Part shown: in pieces, positions 4,640 to 6,475 of the stretch
Layout of the letters: each line of letters begins with the position of its first letter
Position numbering within the stretch: position 1 is the stretch's first letter
Source of the DNA: Nocardia sp.
Lineage (GTDB): Bacteria; Actinomycetota; Actinomycetes; Mycobacteriales; Mycobacteriaceae
Assembly (NCBI GenBank): GCA_013361595.1
Contig: JABFXT010000524.1
Span: forward strand, 1-6,475
Direction of reading: 5' to 3'
DNA length: 6,475 bases
Position numbers and translations under genes: made by a program
Notes under the pieces: model-generated
What the model saw: the letters and a program-made list of their open reading frames with translations, nothing else
Databases searched by the model: none
What the model was told of the DNA's origin: nothing

Positions 4640-6024
4640 TGAGCGAGACCGATTACCGGCCCGGAGTCTCCGGCGGGCCGGACAACGACGACTCCCGAAC
4701 CGGGCACCCGCCGGCCGATCCGACCGGCACGAGTTCCACCGAACAGGTGCTGACGGTCGCCGGACAGGACTGGGACGAGGTCGCCGACGCGCTGCGCGGT
4801 GCGGGCGAGGAACGCATCGTCGTCAATATGGGGCCGCAACATCCGTCCACCCACGGAGTGCTGCGACTCATCCTCGAAATCGAGGGCGAGACCGTGATCG
4901 AGGCCCGCTGCGGTATCGGCTATCTGCACACCGGTATCGAGAAGAACCTCGAATTCCGGGCCTGGGCGCAGGGCCCCACCTTCGTCACCCGGATGGATTA
5001 TCTGTCCCCGTTCTTCAACGAGACCGCGTTCTGCCTCGGCGTCGAACGGCTCCTGGGTATCACCGACGATATTCCCGAACGCGCCACCGTGATCCGCGTA
5101 CTGCTCATGGAACTCAATCGCATCTCCTCCCATCTGGTGGCACTGGCCACCGGAGGGATGGAACTGGGCGCCCTGACGCCGATGCTGTTCGGTTTCCGGG
5201 AGCGTGAACTGATCCTCGACGTTTTCGAGAACATCACCGGACTGCGGATGAACCACGCGTTCGTCCGGCCCGGCGGCATCGCTCAGGACCTGCCCGACGA
5301 CGCGGTGACCAAGGTCCGCGATCTGCTGGCGCTGATGCCGAAACGCCTGCGCGATATGGAACATCTGCTCACCCACAACCCGATCTTCAAGGCCCGCACC
5401 CAGAACATCGGCTACCTCGATCTGACGGGTTGTATCGCCCTCGGCGTGACCGGTCCGGTGCTGCGGTCCACCGGGCTGCCGCACGATCTCCGTAAAGCGA
5501 TGCCCTACTGCGGCTACGACACCTACGAATTCACCGTCCCCACCACCGATACCTGCGATTGCTACGGCCGCTATCTGATCCGCATCGAGGAGATGAAACA
5601 GTCCCTCGCGATCGCGGAACAGTGCCTGGACCGATTGCGGCCGGGTCCGGTCATGGTGGCGGACAAGAAGATCGCCTGGCCGGCCGATCTGAAGCTGGGC
5701 CCCGACGGCCTGGGCAACTCCCCCCGGCATATCGGCAAGATCATGGGTACCTCGATGGAGGGGCTCATCCACCACTTCAAGCTGGTCACCGAGGGGATCC
5801 GGGTCCCGCCGGGGCAGGTGTACACGGCGGTGGAGTCCCCGCGCGGCGAACTCGGCGTCCATATGGTCAGCGACGGCGGCACCCGGCCCTATCGCGTGCA
5901 CTACCGCGACCCCTCCTTCACCAACCTGCAAGCCGTGGCGGCGATGTGCGAGGGCGGCATGGTGGCCGATGTGATCGCGGCCGTCGCCAGTATCGATCCG
6001 GTGATGGGTGGGGTGGACCGCTGA
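4639..6024 (+). CDS. nuoD: NADH-quinone oxidoreductase subunit D (49 kDa subunit)
   Basis: A 461-residue peripheral-arm subunit, related to the large subunit of NiFe hydrogenases, forming the quinone site with NuoB. The signature [14 protein letters not shown] (63-76) gives the quinone-contacting His72, and RMDYL (118-122) gives Tyr121; these correspond to His38 and Tyr87 of Thermus Nqo4. The hydrogenase-type nickel ligands are absent, as usual. The C-terminus [12 protein letters not shown] is the canonical family ending. The N-terminus carries an extension of roughly 55 residues; its second half ([14 protein letters not shown]) resembles mycobacterial NuoD, while the first 30 residues are low-complexity. 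GGAGGG at 4623-4628 lies 10 nt before the ATG, which overlaps the nuoC stop by 1 nt (TGATG). Confidence 0.97.
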   Translation: MSETDYRPGVSGGPDNDDSRTGHPPADPTGTSSTEQVLTVAGQDWDEVADALRGAGEERIVVNMGPQHPSTHGVLRLILEIEGETVIEARCGIGYLHTGIEKNLEFRAWAQGPTFVTRMDYLSPFFNETAFCLGVERLLGITDDIPERATVIRVLLMELNRISSHLVALATGGMELGALTPMLFGFRERELILDVFENITGLRMNHAFVRPGGIAQDLPDDAVTKVRDLLALMPKRLRDMEHLLTHNPIFKARTQNIGYLDLTGCIALGVTGPVLRSTGLPHDLRKAMPYCGYDTYEFTVPTTDTCDCYGRYLIRIEEMKQSLAIAEQCLDRLRPGPVMVADKKIAWPADLKLGPDGLGNSPRHIGKIMGTSMEGLIHHFKLVTEGIRVPPGQVYTAVESPRGELGVHMVSDGGTRPYRVHYRDPSFTNLQAVAAMCEGGMVADVIAAVASIDPVMGGVDR

Positions 6025-6083
6025 TGCGATGTCTCTGCCGCCGCCGCGGCCCACATGCACAGCCTTCGAAGGAGGCGCTATGA
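6024..6083 (+). CDS. Possible 19-codon mini-ORF bridging nuoD and nuoE
   Basis: An ATG overlaps the nuoD stop (TGATG at 6022-6026) and opens a frame of 19 codons, [19 protein letters not shown], whose TGA overlaps the nuoE ATG (ATGA at 6080-6083). It would carry ribosomes from nuoD to nuoE without a break. The peptide is Arg-rich with a Cys-Leu-Cys motif and resembles nothing I recognise. The frame covers the nuoE Shine-Dalgarno. A chance frame is quite possible because each junction overlap is common in GC-rich operons; treat it as a candidate. Confidence 0.25.
   Translation: MRCLCRRRGPHAQPSKEAL
6069..6075 (+). promoter_or_regulatory. Ribosome binding site of nuoE
   Basis: AAGGAGG with a short 4-nt spacer before the ATG at 6080. 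It fixes the nuoE start and gives a NuoE with a shorter N-terminus than in M. tuberculosis. Confidence 0.8.
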
Positions 6084-6475
6084 CCGAGATCCTGTTGCGG
6101 CTGAGCAGCCGGCCGCAGCCCTATCCGGACGAGGTTCGCGCCCGCCTCGAACCGGACGCGAAGGAGATCATCGCGCGGTACCCGCAGCCCCGCTCGGCGC
6201 TGCTTCCGCTGCTGCACCTGGTGCAGGCGGAGGAGGGGTACGTCAGCAGCACCGGGATCCAGTTCTGCGCGGACCTGCTCGGACTGACCGGTGCCGAGGT
6301 GACCGCGGTCGCCACCTTCTACTCCATGTACCGGCGCACCCCGACCGGCGACTATCACGTCGGCGTCTGCACCAATACGCTGTGCGCGGTCCTCGGCGGC
6401 GACGCCATCCTCGCGGAACTACGCGAGCATCTGGGGATCGCGCACGGCGACACCACCGACGACGGCGCAGTCACC
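6080..6475 (+). CDS. nuoE: NADH-quinone oxidoreductase subunit E (24 kDa subunit), 3' end outside the window
   Basis: The first 132 codons of the thioredoxin-like [2Fe-2S] subunit of the NADH-oxidising module, which carries cluster N1a next to NuoF. Residues 25-55 (LEPDAKEIIARYP, then SALLPLLHLVQAEEGYVS) form the typical helical N-terminal domain. The first two cluster ligands are Cys97 and Cys102 in GVCTNTLCAV; the other two should follow beyond the window. The CDS is open at the right edge. The N-terminus is about 15 residues shorter than the mycobacterial protein as I recall it. It lies 55 nt after nuoD, the second widest gap within this part of the operon, with a strong ribosome binding site of its own. 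Confidence 0.95.
   Translation, partial: MTEILLRLSSRPQPYPDEVRARLEPDAKEIIARYPQPRSALLPLLHLVQAEEGYVSSTGIQFCADLLGLTGAEVTAVATFYSMYRRTPTGDYHVGVCTNTLCAVLGGDAILAELREHLGIAHGDTTDDGAVT

Noticed and set aside
4561..6060. A 499-codon open frame on the - strand opposite nuoD
   Set aside because: It is a shadow of nuoD: high-GC codon bias removes stops from the antisense frame. The translation is rich in His, Asp, Gly and Val with no recognisable domain, while the + strand encodes a canonical NuoD.

Overview
The window looks like a piece of the chromosome of a high-GC actinobacterium of the Mycobacteriales. The proteins closely resemble, from memory, the Mycobacterium tuberculosis Rv3362c-Rv3365c and Rv3143/nuo proteins. 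Codon style and the pairing of these two loci suggest a Nocardia-like genus, but I cannot fix the genus without a search. Nothing here looks mobile: there are no insertion sequences, phage genes, tRNAs, rRNAs or CRISPR repeats.

Positions 1-1611 (+ strand) hold a 'conservon' (cvn) signalling module: the C-terminal tail of a sensor histidine kinase (CvnA-like), a Roadblock/LC7 protein (CvnB-like), a DUF742 protein (CvnC-like) and a Ras-like small GTPase (CvnD-like). The genes are packed head to tail. A perfect 11-bp stem hairpin after the GTPase separates it from a convergent NUDIX hydrolase gene on the - strand (1652-2059).

Positions 2060-2222 form a divergent promoter region between the NUDIX gene and a stand-alone receiver-domain protein (2223-2633, Rv3143-like). 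Both genes have a TANNNT -10 hexamer exactly 6 nt before a GTG start, so both probably make leaderless mRNAs. Overlapping inverted repeats (2120-2158) lie roughly midway between them. The receiver protein keeps the acceptor Asp but lacks the usual conserved Lys and has no output domain.

Positions 2634-2916 are non-coding and precede the respiratory complex I operon. They hold an AT-richer patch, one TANNNT hexamer, a near-consensus CRP/GlxR-family operator (2730-2745) and a strong leader hairpin just before the nuoA ribosome binding site. From 2917 the nuo operon runs on: nuoA, nuoB, nuoC, nuoD and the first 132 codons of nuoE, cut by the window edge. NuoA is the membrane-anchor subunit, NuoB carries cluster N2, NuoC and NuoD build the quinone-binding peripheral arm, and NuoE carries cluster N1a for NADH oxidation. 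nuoB/nuoC and nuoC/nuoD overlap by 4 and 1 nt. nuoD and nuoE are separated by 55 nt, which are bridged by a 19-codon frame overlapping both genes.

The most interesting points are regulatory: the CRP-like operator, the paired leaderless divergent promoters with shared palindromes, the degenerate receiver next to complex I, and the nuoD-nuoE bridging mini-frame. I saw no clearly new protein system; the protein-coding content belongs to known families.
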